Positions 35,446 through 45,161 of a DNA stretch of 64,000 nucleotides are shown piece after piece. The notes under the pieces were generated by a model. That model saw nothing but the letters and a program-made list of their open reading frames with translations. It was not told the DNA's origin and searched no databases. The stretch is from Coprenecus sp902388455 (GTDB lineage Bacteria > Bacteroidota > Bacteroidia > Bacteroidales > UBA932), in assembly GCA_963931615.1 (NCBI GenBank), contig OZ007032.1, positions 1-64,000 of the forward strand. Direction: 5' to 3'. Each line of letters begins with the position of its first letter. The stretch's first letter is position 1. The position numbers were made by a program, and so were the translations under genes.

Positions 35446-35477
35446 TTTGAAAATTGTAAAATATTTTTATACTTTTG
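35446..35477 (+). promoter_or_regulatory. promoter of the response-regulator gene
   Basis: TTTG at 35446-35449, a 20-bp spacer and TACTTTTG at 35470-35477. The -7 box covers an upstream TTG codon at 35475, which rules that codon out as the start of the regulator gene. Confidence 0.7.
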
Positions 35478-35489
35478 AAGCGTAAATAC

Positions 35490-36911
35490 ATGAATATGAG
35501 TAAGAAAACCACCCCTGACGGCCGCATCCTCGTAGTCGATGACAACAAGGCCATACTCTCCGCCCTGAGGCTGCTGCTGCCCGCATATTTTTCCGAAGTT
35601 ACCCTTCTTTCCTCTCCCAACGACCTGATGCACAGCATGGAGGTCAAGCGCCCGGAGGTCGTCCTGCTGGACATGAACTTCACCGCCAAGGTGACTACGG
35701 GCAACGAGGGCCTTTTCTGGCTCGGGGAGATACTGAAGGCCTACCCCGATGTGCCGGTGGTGCTGTTCACCGCCTATTCGGACGTGGCCCTGGCCGTGGA
35801 CGCCATCAAGCGCGGGGCATTTGACTTCATCATCAAGCCCTTCGACAACGCCAAGCTGGTCACCACCCTCCAGGCGGCCCTCCGCCTCTCCCGCAGCCGG
35901 CAGGAGGTCAAGCAGCTGCGCGAGATCAAGAACGAGATACGCAGCGAGGGCGACATGTTCTGGGGCGAGTCCCCCAAGATGAAGGAGCTGCGCAAGATAG
36001 TGCAGAAGGTGGCCAAGACAGACGCCAGCATCCTCATCACCGGCGAGAACGGCACGGGCAAGGACATGCTGGCCGGGGAGATACACCGCCTCTCGAAGCG
36101 CTCCGGCAGCTCGATGGTCAGCGTGGACGTGGGTTCCCTCCCCGAGAGCCTTTTCGAGAGCGAGCTCTTCGGACACGTGCGCGGGGCCTTCACAGACGCC
36201 AAGGCCGACCGGGCGGGCAAGTTCGAGGTGGCCTCGGGCGGCACCCTCTTCCTCGACGAGATAGGCAACATCCCCCTGCACCTGCAGACCAAGCTGCTCA
36301 CCGCCATCCAGACCAAGAGCATCACCCGCGTGGGCAGCAACGTCCCCGTCCCCGTGGACATCCGCCTGATCTGCGCCACGAACCGGGACATCTCCCGGAT
36401 GGTCGCCGACGGTCAGTTCCGAGAGGACCTGTTTTTCAGGATCAATACCATACACCTCACCCTCCCGCCCCTGCGCGAGCGGATGGAGGACATCGTTCCG
36501 CTGGCGGAGCTCTTCATGCGCAAGTACGCGGTCAAATACGGCAAGGACATCCGGGGCATCCGGGACGAGGCCCGCGAGGAGCTGATGCAGAGGCCCTGGC
36601 AGGGCAATATCCGGGAACTGCAGCATGTGGTCGAGAAGGCTGTGATCCTCTCCGAGAAGGGCATGCTGGAGGTGGGGGACTTTTTCCCCGAGCAACAGGA
36701 CCGCAGGGGGCCCGGCCGCCGCTCCAAGACCGCCGCACAGGTGCTCAAGGAGTCGGTCCGCAAGGGCAATGTGGTCACGCTCGACGATATGGAGAAGGAG
36801 CTCATCCGGGTGGCAATGCGCCAGCACGACGGCAACCTGACGGTAGTCGCCCTGCAGCTCGGCATCACCCGCCAGACCCTTTACAACAAACTCAAGAAAT
36901 ACGGGATGTAG
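35490..36911 (+). CDS. NtrC-type sigma-54 response regulator
   Basis: A 473-residue activator. The receiver domain (RILVVDDN, phospho-Asp in VVLLDMNF, Lys in IIKPFD) is followed by the AAA+ domain with Walker A GENGTGKDM, Walker B TLFLDEIG and the sigma-54 loop written GAFTDA instead of GAFTGA. A Fis-type helix-turn-helix follows (NLTVVALQLGITRQTLYNKL). The start is taken at 35490 because the frame upstream overlaps the promoter; 35496 is also possible. The kinase follows without a gap. It likely activates the divergent efflux operon. Confidence 0.9.
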   Translation: MNMSKKTTPDGRILVVDDNKAILSALRLLLPAYFSEVTLLSSPNDLMHSMEVKRPEVVLLDMNFTAKVTTGNEGLFWLGEILKAYPDVPVVLFTAYSDVALAVDAIKRGAFDFIIKPFDNAKLVTTLQAALRLSRSRQEVKQLREIKNEIRSEGDMFWGESPKMKELRKIVQKVAKTDASILITGENGTGKDMLAGEIHRLSKRSGSSMVSVDVGSLPESLFESELFGHVRGAFTDAKADRAGKFEVASGGTLFLDEIGNIPLHLQTKLLTAIQTKSITRVGSNVPVPVDIRLICATNRDISRMVADGQFREDLFFRINTIHLTLPPLRERMEDIVPLAELFMRKYAVKYGKDIRGIRDEAREELMQRPWQGNIRELQHVVEKAVILSEKGMLEVGDFFPEQQDRRGPGRRSKTAAQVLKESVRKGNVVTLDDMEKELIRVAMRQHDGNLTVVALQLGITRQTLYNKLKKYGM

Positions 36912-38252
36912 ATGGGGTTCCGCTCGCTCATACTCTCGGTCATCTGCCTGATGCTCGCTGTCGGGGCCCTCGTCTGGTGCCTGCTGTCAGGGTGGTACTG
37001 GCCTGCGGGCGGGGCCGGGGCAGTGACGGCCGTGCTGGTCTACCGCGTCCTGTCGATATACGGCAGCAATGTCCGCAAGCTCAACTACCTGCTGAGCGCC
37101 TTTGAGAACGGAGACCTGTCCTTCCATTTTGCCGAGAACTCCACATTTCTCCAGGACCGGGTCTTCAACATCCTGCTCAACAGGGTGAGGGACTTCGTCT
37201 CCGAGCAGCAGCGGCTCAGGGACCAGAACGAGGTCTTCCACCGAGCCGTGGAGAATCTCTCGCGGACCGGCCTGCTGGGAGTGGGACCGGCCGGGGAGGT
37301 GCGCTGCTGCAACCGGGCGCTGACCTCTGTCCTCGGCCTGGGAGTCATCCGGCACATCTCCGACCTGGACCGGCTGATGCCCGGACTGACGGCGCGTATC
37401 GAGGCCCTGGAGGAGGGCGGGACGCTGGAAGTGCCGATAGGTTCCGAGATGCGGATATACAACTTCGAGATAGGGAAGTACACCGTCATGGACGGAAACA
37501 CCCCCGTGCGGGTCTACGTCTTCGAGGAGAAGGCCGAGAGCCGCACCGAGGCCGAGCGGTCTGAGAGCGCCCAGTGGCAGAAGATGACCAGGATTATCTC
37601 CCACGAGGTGCTCAATACCATCACGCCCATAGTCTCGCTCAGCGACACCCTGCACGACATGACAGACGACCGCAACCTTCGGGAGGGCATACAGGTCATC
37701 GGCGAGTCGGCCCGCGGCCTCCTTGGCTTCGTCAACGGCTACCGCGCCCTCTCCCGTGTGCCGGTGCCGCAGATTCATCCCTTCAAGTTCCGGCCGATGC
37801 TGGACTATGTGCTCTCGCCGCTGCTGCCCGGGGTGGAGGAGCTCGGAGGACGGGTCGATATTGCCCTGGAGGATGAGGATATGGTCCTCTTCGCCGACGA
37901 GCAGCTGATGCGGCAGGTGGTTGCGAACATCCTGAAGAATGCGCTCAATGCTCTCCGCGACCGGTTCGGGGAGAAGGCCGCTCCTGCTGCCGCTCCCCTC
38001 GACGACGTGCCCCTCATCCGTATCACTGCCTTCGTCAACGCTTCCGACAACACCGAGATCCACATCTCCAATAACGGCGACCCCATTCCCGATGCGGACG
38101 CCGACCACATCTTCGACCCCTTCTTCACCACCCGCGCCGAAGGCACCGGCGTCGGCCTCGCCCTCTCCCGCCAGATCATGCGTGCCCACGCCGGCTCCAT
38201 CCGCCTCGACCGCACCGACCCGGAAATGACCTCCTTTGTCATAACTCTGTAG
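36912..38252 (+). CDS. NtrB/NtrY-like sensor histidine kinase
   Basis: A 446-residue membrane kinase. Two transmembrane helices (about residues 5-25 and 30-48) are joined by a very short loop, so sensing may happen in or near the membrane. A HAMP/PAS-like region follows, then the H-box KMTRIISHEVLNTITPI (His near 232), N-box NILKNALNAL, and the G-boxes HISNNGDPIP and GTGVGLALSRQIM. Its ATG directly follows the stop of the regulator gene, so the two form a coupled pair. It is a likely sensor of envelope stress or efflux substrate. Confidence 0.88.
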   Translation: MGFRSLILSVICLMLAVGALVWCLLSGWYWPAGGAGAVTAVLVYRVLSIYGSNVRKLNYLLSAFENGDLSFHFAENSTFLQDRVFNILLNRVRDFVSEQQRLRDQNEVFHRAVENLSRTGLLGVGPAGEVRCCNRALTSVLGLGVIRHISDLDRLMPGLTARIEALEEGGTLEVPIGSEMRIYNFEIGKYTVMDGNTPVRVYVFEEKAESRTEAERSESAQWQKMTRIISHEVLNTITPIVSLSDTLHDMTDDRNLREGIQVIGESARGLLGFVNGYRALSRVPVPQIHPFKFRPMLDYVLSPLLPGVEELGGRVDIALEDEDMVLFADEQLMRQVVANILKNALNALRDRFGEKAAPAAAPLDDVPLIRITAFVNASDNTEIHISNNGDPIPDADADHIFDPFFTTRAEGTGVGLALSRQIMRAHAGSIRLDRTDPEMTSFVITL

Positions 38253-38294
38253 ATTATGTATTGATGTTTTTCCGGTGATAATTGAAATTATTCT

Positions 38295-38302
38295 TAAGTT
38301 TG
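38295..38302 (+). promoter_or_regulatory. -7 box before comF
   Basis: TAAGTTTG about 33 bases before the comF-like start; no clear -33 element is seen. Confidence 0.35.
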
Positions 38303-38334
38303 CAGGGTCTTAACAGTATTGGGAAGGAATAGAA

Positions 38335-39144
38335 ATGAGGATGTGGAAGTCAGGAATATTAGGAGGTTCCGAAGCAACGGAGCGGGTGTGCAGGACATCG
38401 GGCTGGAGGGAGCTGGCGGATATGATATGGCCGCGGAAGTGCGTGGTGTGCGGAGATCTGCTGGAGGTTCATGAGCGGCATGTTTGCAGCAGTTGTCTGG
38501 CCGATATGCCTATGACGTATTTCTGGAGCTGGAGGAACAATCCGGCTGAGCAGATTCTCTGGGGGAGGACTTTTCTGGAAGGGGTGGTCTCACTTTTTTA
38601 TTATTCAAGGGACAATGATTACCGCCGTCTTCTTTATACACTTAAATATAAAGGAGACATAGCTCTTGGCCGCTGGCTGGGCCGGTTACTCGGCGGAAAA
38701 ATGCGCGAGGCGGCATACCCGTTGCCGGATGTGATAATTCCAGTCCCCCTGCATTGGAAAAGAAAATGGAAGCGCGGTTATAATCAGGCGGAGGTCATCG
38801 CTCATGGAGTTTCGGAAGGTCTTTCAGGGCATCCTTCATGCAGGGCCTCTCGTGCAGCTGCCGGGAGCCGGATACCGGTCTCCACTGATATTCTCGGCCG
38901 TGTCCGCTACAGTGCTTCCCAGACAGGAATGAGTGTTGGAAGCAAATGGGAGAATGTCTCCGGCGCATTTGCTCTCAAGGATATAAAAACGGCCGCCGGA
39001 ATACTCAGCGGCCGTCATGTTCTGCTTGTGGACGACGTTCTTACCACGGGCGCTACTGTAGAGGCCTGCTGGGATGCCCTCCGGGTTATTCCCGGCATCA
39101 GGGTCTCTTACGCCAGCATCGCCTTTGTTTCCCGTCCGGGATAG
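38335..39144 (+). CDS. ComF-family phosphoribosyltransferase-like protein
   Basis: A 269-residue protein of the ComF/GntX family. A four-Cys zinc finger is at the N-terminus (CVVCGDLL and VCSSCLADM). The phosphoribosyltransferase fold has PVPLHWKRKWKRGYNQAE and the PRPP loop HVLLVDDVLTTGATVEA near the C-terminus. ComF proteins assist DNA uptake or repair of transforming DNA; the enzymatic role is unsettled. The first 28 residues are unusual for the family and the true start could be further in, at the Met near residue 30. It converges on metK. Confidence 0.8.
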   Translation: MRMWKSGILGGSEATERVCRTSGWRELADMIWPRKCVVCGDLLEVHERHVCSSCLADMPMTYFWSWRNNPAEQILWGRTFLEGVVSLFYYSRDNDYRRLLYTLKYKGDIALGRWLGRLLGGKMREAAYPLPDVIIPVPLHWKRKWKRGYNQAEVIAHGVSEGLSGHPSCRASRAAAGSRIPVSTDILGRVRYSASQTGMSVGSKWENVSGAFALKDIKTAAGILSGRHVLLVDDVLTTGATVEACWDALRVIPGIRVSYASIAFVSRPG

Positions 39145-39149
39145 TGATG

Positions 39150-40436
<1,287 letters not shown>

Positions 40437-40460
40437 AATATATAAAAGGTATATAAAACA

Positions 40461-40496
40461 AAAAAATCTCTTCCGAACGAGTTTCGGAGAGATTTG
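40461..40496 (-). terminator. intrinsic terminator inside the metK leader (attenuator)
   Basis: On the minus strand a 13-pair stem (40464-40477 with 40483-40495, one bulge, five-base loop) is followed by six T, ending 24 bases before the metK start codon. Located between promoter and gene, it can only act as an attenuator. Its 5' arm includes CAAATCT, which can instead pair with AGATTTG in the upstream aptamer-like fold. Confidence 0.75.
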
Positions 40497-40514
40497 ACAA
40501 AACACTAACTGTAT

Positions 40515-40570
40515 GAAAGATTCATTTTAGCATTTTTTAGTGTGGTTGCAAGCAGGCAAATCTGTCCACA
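40515..40570 (-). promoter_or_regulatory. SAM-II-like aptamer candidate in the metK leader
   Basis: On the minus strand: P1 TGTGG (40566-40570) with CCACA (40541-40545); a 20-base loop containing GATTT and TTGCA; then an A-rich linker and GCTAAAATG (40523-40531). GATTT, TTGC and GC-T-AA match the ligand-contacting core of the SAM-II pseudoknot (TTGC pairing GC-AA around a bulged T). The outer part of the second SAM-II stem is not evident. The gene controlled and the following attenuator support a SAM-sensing role. Confidence 0.45.
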
Positions 40571-40606
40571 AAACTCGTTTTACATTCCCTTTTCAGAAAT
40601 GTCGCG

Positions 40607-40638
40607 CAAATGTCACAACAAAAATTTGGATATGCAAA
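40607..40638 (-). promoter_or_regulatory. metK promoter
   Basis: On the minus strand TTTG (40635-40638), a 20-bp spacer and GACATTTG (40607-40614), one mismatch from TAnnTTTG. The transcript would start near 40600, leaving a leader of about 160 bases. Confidence 0.6.
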
Positions 40639-40691
40639 TTTTTTTGAATTTTTTTGCGGAAAATTTTACAACCATATTACAATCTACACCA

Positions 40692-43600
40692 ATGGAAAGA
40701 ACAATCAGAAAGATTGCTTTGACCCTTCTGAGCATCTTCGCTGCCACAGCGGCATTCGCTCAGGTCACAACATCATCAATCAGCGGTAAGATTATTGACG
40801 AGAACGGAATAGAACTTGCCGGAGCGACCGTCATCGCTGTTCACGTTCCTTCTGGAACTCAGTATTGGACAATAGCTGATTCCAAAGGTAATTACCGCAT
40901 TCTCAACATCCTTCCCGGCGGACCCTATACAGTCCGTGTAGAGATGTTAGGCTATTCTGTGACGGAGATAACAGGTGTCAATGTTGCGCTTGCCGACAAT
41001 TTCGTTGTAGATGCTACCCTCCAGGAAGAGAGCATGCAGCTTGACGAGGTCGTGATAGTGGCTGAGAGCGCAACATCCAACATGCGTTCGGACCGGGCCG
41101 GAGCAGTGACATCCCTCAATCTCAGGGCTATCAACAACGTCCCCATTATCAGCCGTGACGTACAGGACATTATCAAGCTGACTCCTCAGGCCTTTGACAG
41201 CGGCAACGGCCCGCAGATCGGCGGCGGTACTTACCGTCAGAACAACTTTACCATCGACGGTGCCGCAGCCAACAATGCCTTCGGTATCGGAGGCACCATG
41301 CCGGCCAACGGCTCGCCTATATCGATGGATGCTATCGAGCAGATTTCGGTCAATGTTACTCCTTATGACGTACGTCAGAGCGGATTCATCGGAGCAGCCA
41401 TGAACGCCGTAACACGTTCTGGACACAACAACTTCGAGGCATCGGTATACTCCTATTTCTATAATGAGAAATTCAGAGGCACTAAGGTGGAGGGCAATAC
41501 CCTTACGATCAACCCTGAGCAGCATCTTCTCGTAGGAGCCCGTGTCGGTGGGCCGATCATTAAGGACAAACTTTTCTTCTTCCTGAACTTTGAGATGGAG
41601 AGGGATGTGGAGCCGGGTCCTTCGCGCCGTGCTTCCAATGACGACAATCCCTGGACCAACGGTGATGACGGTATCGCCCGTCCTTCCGAGTCTGTTATGG
41701 ATGCCCTGTCCAAATATCTGATCGATAAATGGGACTATAACCCGGGAAAATATCAGGACTATTCATCCATCAGTCCCGCGTATAAGTTCCTGGCCCGTAT
41801 CGACTGGAATATCAACAACAACCATAAGCTGAACATCCGTTACAATATGACCAACTCCAAGAGTCCGCTTCCCCCTTCGACTTCTACCAGCGGTCTTGGA
41901 GACAGAAACTTCGCTACAGGCAACAGGCAGAATATGGAAGCCATCTACTTCCAGAATGCCCGCTACTTCCAGGAGAATAACTTCTCGTCCATAGCAGCGG
42001 AGCTCAACTCCCGTTTCCTCGACGGTAAGGTCAACAACGTACTCCGTGCCACATACTCTCATCAGTATGAGCCCCGCAGTACAGAAGGCGGCCAGTTCCC
42101 CTTCGTGGATATAGCTGTCGGAGGCTACTACTACACTTCTTTCGGTACCGAGCTCTTCTCGCTGGGCAACCTCAGGGATGTGAATACCGTGACTGTTACC
42201 GATGAGGTGACCGCCTCACTGGGTATCAACCAGCTGACAGCCGGTGTTCAGTACGAGTGGAACAGGACCAAGAACGGTTTCCAGAGATTCGGAGCCGGTT
42301 ATTATACATTCTGCTTTGATACCGAGGAGGATCTTATGGCAGCTATCCAGAACGATAAACTGTTTGAAAATCCTCACCAGTACGCCATCACCCACTCTTT
42401 CAACGACGACTGGTCCCAGGCCTTCCCCCAGTTCGATTTCCACCAGATATCGGCATATCTCCAGAATGAGATGTCATTCAACCGCTTCAAGCTGTCCTAC
42501 GGTCTCCGTATAGAGGTGCCGATCTACCCCTCGCTGGATTATAATTTCAATCAGCAGGTCTACGATGCAACATTTGCTGACTATAAGGGTAATGGAGGAA
42601 AGTACGATACCCGCCAGCTGCCTTCTACCAGCGTTATGTTCTCGCCCCGTATCGGCTTTAACTGGGATATCCTCGGTGACCGCAGCCTCGTGCTCCGCGG
42701 AGGTTCGGGCTTCTTCACAGGCCGTCTGCCTTTCGTATGGATTGTGGCTCAGGCCGGTGACTCGGGAGTGATACAGGCTACCACTACCAGGGTAGAAGGA
42801 GATGATCAGGTACCTCCTTTCATGGTGAACCGCAATGATCAGCTCGACTGGCTCTATCCTGACGGAGCTACTCCCAGTTCAACCAGGATATCCAGCATCA
42901 CTCTGATGGCTCCCGACCTCAAGATGCCCCAGACCTGGAAGTCTTCACTGGCACTCGACTATATTCTGCCCGGTGACGTGCTCCTTTCCGTGGAGGGTGT
43001 CTACAATTATGATATCAATCCTGTAACCATCACTAACGTAGGTCTGAAGGATCCTGTGTATTCCAATATCAACAACTTCGCCGACAACCGTTATGTGTGG
43101 GACGGCTACTATGAGCCCGGTCTCCAGAATGCCTATCTGCTCAGCAATTCCAAGAAGGGCGGTCAGTACTACTCTGTGACGGTGAAGGCTGAGAAGTCCA
43201 ATTTCTATGGCTTCGACGGTATGATCGCCTATACCTACAGCGGTGCTACAAGTTACGGCGACGGCTGGGGTGACCAGGTATACTCTGCATGGCAGAACGC
43301 CGCTACAGTCAACGGTCAGAACCTCGTGGAACTCGGCTATGCCGGCTATGTGATGCCTCACCGTCTGATTGCCTCCCTCAGTTACACCGCTGAGTACGCC
43401 AGGAATTTCGCCACCGGTATCAGCATCTTCTATGAGGGCGGTCCCCGCGGCAGATACTCCTACACTTATACAGACAATATCGTAGGTGACGGCGGTGCCA
43501 ACAACCTTATCTATGTGCCCGCCAGCAAGGATGAACTGACTTTCGAGGATTACACTCCCGATAGCTGGGACCGTGTCTACACCGCCGAGGAGCAGTCCAA

Positions 43601-44015
43601 TGATTTCTGGAACTTTATCAACAACAGTAAATATCTCAGTTCCCGCAAGGGCCAGTATGCTGAGCGTAACGGTCTGGTGGCTCCCTGGACACATCAGTTC
43701 GATGTACGTATCTTCCAGAACTTCTATATCTACACCAAGAATGGACAGCGAAACACTCTTCAGATCGGCCTTGATATAGAGAATATCGGAAATCTCTTCA
43801 ACCAGAACTGGGGTCATTTCTGGTCCAGCAACGGCACCCAGATTCTTGAGATTGCCGGCAACGGCTATACTCAGGGCGGTGTCGGACAGAGCTCGGCTCC
43901 CGTATACCACTTTGTGGCCGACGGTACTCAGCGTCTGACCAAAGAGTTCTCTCCTTCAATCAGCCTCTCCTCTACATGGATGATGCAGTTGAGCTTCCGC
44001 TGGATTTTCCAGTAG
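40692..44015 (+). CDS. Oar-like TonB-dependent outer-membrane receptor
   Basis: A 1107-residue receptor from the Met at 40692, which gives a good signal peptide (MERTIRKIALTLLSIFAATA). Residues 28-120 are a carboxypeptidase-regulatory-like beta domain (SSISGKIIDENGIELAGATV), the plug domain follows to about 250, and the rest is the 22-strand barrel ending in an aromatic residue (SFRWIFQ). It imports an unknown ligand with TonB energy. No SusD partner is next to it, unlike polysaccharide systems. The frame upstream of 40692 is AT-rich and non-coding. Confidence 0.9.
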   Translation: MERTIRKIALTLLSIFAATAAFAQVTTSSISGKIIDENGIELAGATVIAVHVPSGTQYWTIADSKGNYRILNILPGGPYTVRVEMLGYSVTEITGVNVALADNFVVDATLQEESMQLDEVVIVAESATSNMRSDRAGAVTSLNLRAINNVPIISRDVQDIIKLTPQAFDSGNGPQIGGGTYRQNNFTIDGAAANNAFGIGGTMPANGSPISMDAIEQISVNVTPYDVRQSGFIGAAMNAVTRSGHNNFEASVYSYFYNEKFRGTKVEGNTLTINPEQHLLVGARVGGPIIKDKLFFFLNFEMERDVEPGPSRRASNDDNPWTNGDDGIARPSESVMDALSKYLIDKWDYNPGKYQDYSSISPAYKFLARIDWNINNNHKLNIRYNMTNSKSPLPPSTSTSGLGDRNFATGNRQNMEAIYFQNARYFQENNFSSIAAELNSRFLDGKVNNVLRATYSHQYEPRSTEGGQFPFVDIAVGGYYYTSFGTELFSLGNLRDVNTVTVTDEVTASLGINQLTAGVQYEWNRTKNGFQRFGAGYYTFCFDTEEDLMAAIQNDKLFENPHQYAITHSFNDDWSQAFPQFDFHQISAYLQNEMSFNRFKLSYGLRIEVPIYPSLDYNFNQQVYDATFADYKGNGGKYDTRQLPSTSVMFSPRIGFNWDILGDRSLVLRGGSGFFTGRLPFVWIVAQAGDSGVIQATTTRVEGDDQVPPFMVNRNDQLDWLYPDGATPSSTRISSITLMAPDLKMPQTWKSSLALDYILPGDVLLSVEGVYNYDINPVTITNVGLKDPVYSNINNFADNRYVWDGYYEPGLQNAYLLSNSKKGGQYYSVTVKAEKSNFYGFDGMIAYTYSGATSYGDGWGDQVYSAWQNAATVNGQNLVELGYAGYVMPHRLIASLSYTAEYARNFATGISIFYEGGPRGRYSYTYTDNIVGDGGANNLIYVPASKDELTFEDYTPDSWDRVYTAEEQSNDFWNFINNSKYLSSRKGQYAERNGLVAPWTHQFDVRIFQNFYIYTKNGQRNTLQIGLDIENIGNLFNQNWGHFWSSNGTQILEIAGNGYTQGGVGQSSAPVYHFVADGTQRLTKEFSPSISLSSTWMMQLSFRWIFQ

Positions 44016-44042
44016 CAGCTTCCTGAAATCAGAATAAATTGA

Positions 44043-44079
44043 AATCCCGGCAGTCTTCTGTGAGGCTGCCGGGATTTTC
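44043..44079 (+). terminator. terminator after the TonB-dependent receptor
   Basis: An eleven-pair stem (44043-44053/44066-44076) with a T-rich tail, 28 bases after the stop codon. Confidence 0.8.
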
Positions 44080-44112
44080 TATAGTGAAAAATGTATGAAA
44101 AAATGTCCTTCG

Positions 44113-45141
44113 TCAGATGGAGGTCTCGAACTCCCTGAGGAAGCGCACGTCGTTCTCGAAGTACAGTCTCAGGTCCTTGACCTGCCATTTCAACATGGCT
44201 ATGCGTTCAATTCCCATGCCAAACGCGAAGCCGGTGTACTCCTTGGGGTCTATGCCACAGGCTTCCAGGACGTTGGGGTCTACCATGCCGGCGCCCATGA
44301 TCTCGAGCCAGCCGGTGCCCTTGCAGATGTTGCAGCCCTTGCCGCCGCAGATGTTGCAGCTGATGTCCACCTCTGTGCTGGGCTCCGTGAAGGGGAAGTA
44401 GGAGGGACGCATGCGGATTTTGGTGTCCGGACCGAACATCTCGCGCACGAAGATCAGAATCGTCTGCTTGAGGTCGGCGAAGGATACGTTTTTGTCAATG
44501 TACAGGCCCTCTACCTGGTGGAAGATGCAGTGGGCGCGGGCCGAGATGGCCTCGTTGCGGAATACCCTGCCGGGGCATATCACGCGGATAGGGGGCTTGC
44601 GGTTCTCCATAGTCCTCACCTGTACTGAACTGGTGTGGGTGCGCAGAAGGACCGGATTGACGCCTGAGGAGATGAAGAATGTGTCCTGCATGTCCCTGGC
44701 CGGATGGTCCGGAGGAAAGTTGAGGGCCTCGAAGACGTGGTGGTCGTCCTCGATTTCGGGGCCTTCCGCCAGGGCATAGCCCTGCTTGCGGAAGATGGAG
44801 ATGATCTCCTCGCGGGTGATGGATATGGGATGGCGGGTGCCCAGCTCGAAGTGGTCTCCGGGCATGGTCATGTCGAAGGAGGGGGCTGCGCCTTCGGATG
44901 ACTCGGCGGCGCTGTTGCGGAGTTCCTCGATCTTGGCTGCCGCCGCATTCTTGAGATTGTTCAGTTTTTGGCCGAATTCCTTCTTCTTATCCGCCGATAT
45001 GGTGCGGAATTCCTCGAAAAGCTGGGTGATCTCTCCCTTCTTGCCGAGCAGATGGACCCTCAGTTCCTCGATTTCCTTTTCTGTCTTTGCCTTGGCATCC
45101 TGAATTTCAGCCAGGATGCTCTCGATTTTCTCATTAATCAT
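44113..45141 (-). CDS. pheS: phenylalanyl-tRNA synthetase alpha subunit
   Basis: A 342-residue class II synthetase subunit. An N-terminal coiled coil (residues 1-90) binds tRNA. HPISITREEIISIFRKQGY and the motif-2 region (HCIFHQVEGLYID) follow. GMGIERIAMLKW is motif 3. The partner pheT is not in this window, as is common in Bacteroidetes. It follows the deiminase gene after 20 bases and is probably part of the same minus-strand unit. Confidence 0.97.
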   Translation of the reverse strand: MINEKIESILAEIQDAKAKTEKEIEELRVHLLGKKGEITQLFEEFRTISADKKKEFGQKLNNLKNAAAAKIEELRNSAAESSEGAAPSFDMTMPGDHFELGTRHPISITREEIISIFRKQGYALAEGPEIEDDHHVFEALNFPPDHPARDMQDTFFISSGVNPVLLRTHTSSVQVRTMENRKPPIRVICPGRVFRNEAISARAHCIFHQVEGLYIDKNVSFADLKQTILIFVREMFGPDTKIRMRPSYFPFTEPSTEVDISCNICGGKGCNICKGTGWLEIMGAGMVDPNVLEACGIDPKEYTGFAFGMGIERIAMLKWQVKDLRLYFENDVRFLREFETSI

Positions 45142-45161
45142 ATTTTCTTACACTGATAGAA

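Noticed and set aside
35439..36827. 462-residue minus-strand open frame
   Set aside because: It is antisense to the sigma-54 regulator gene; an artefact of codon bias.
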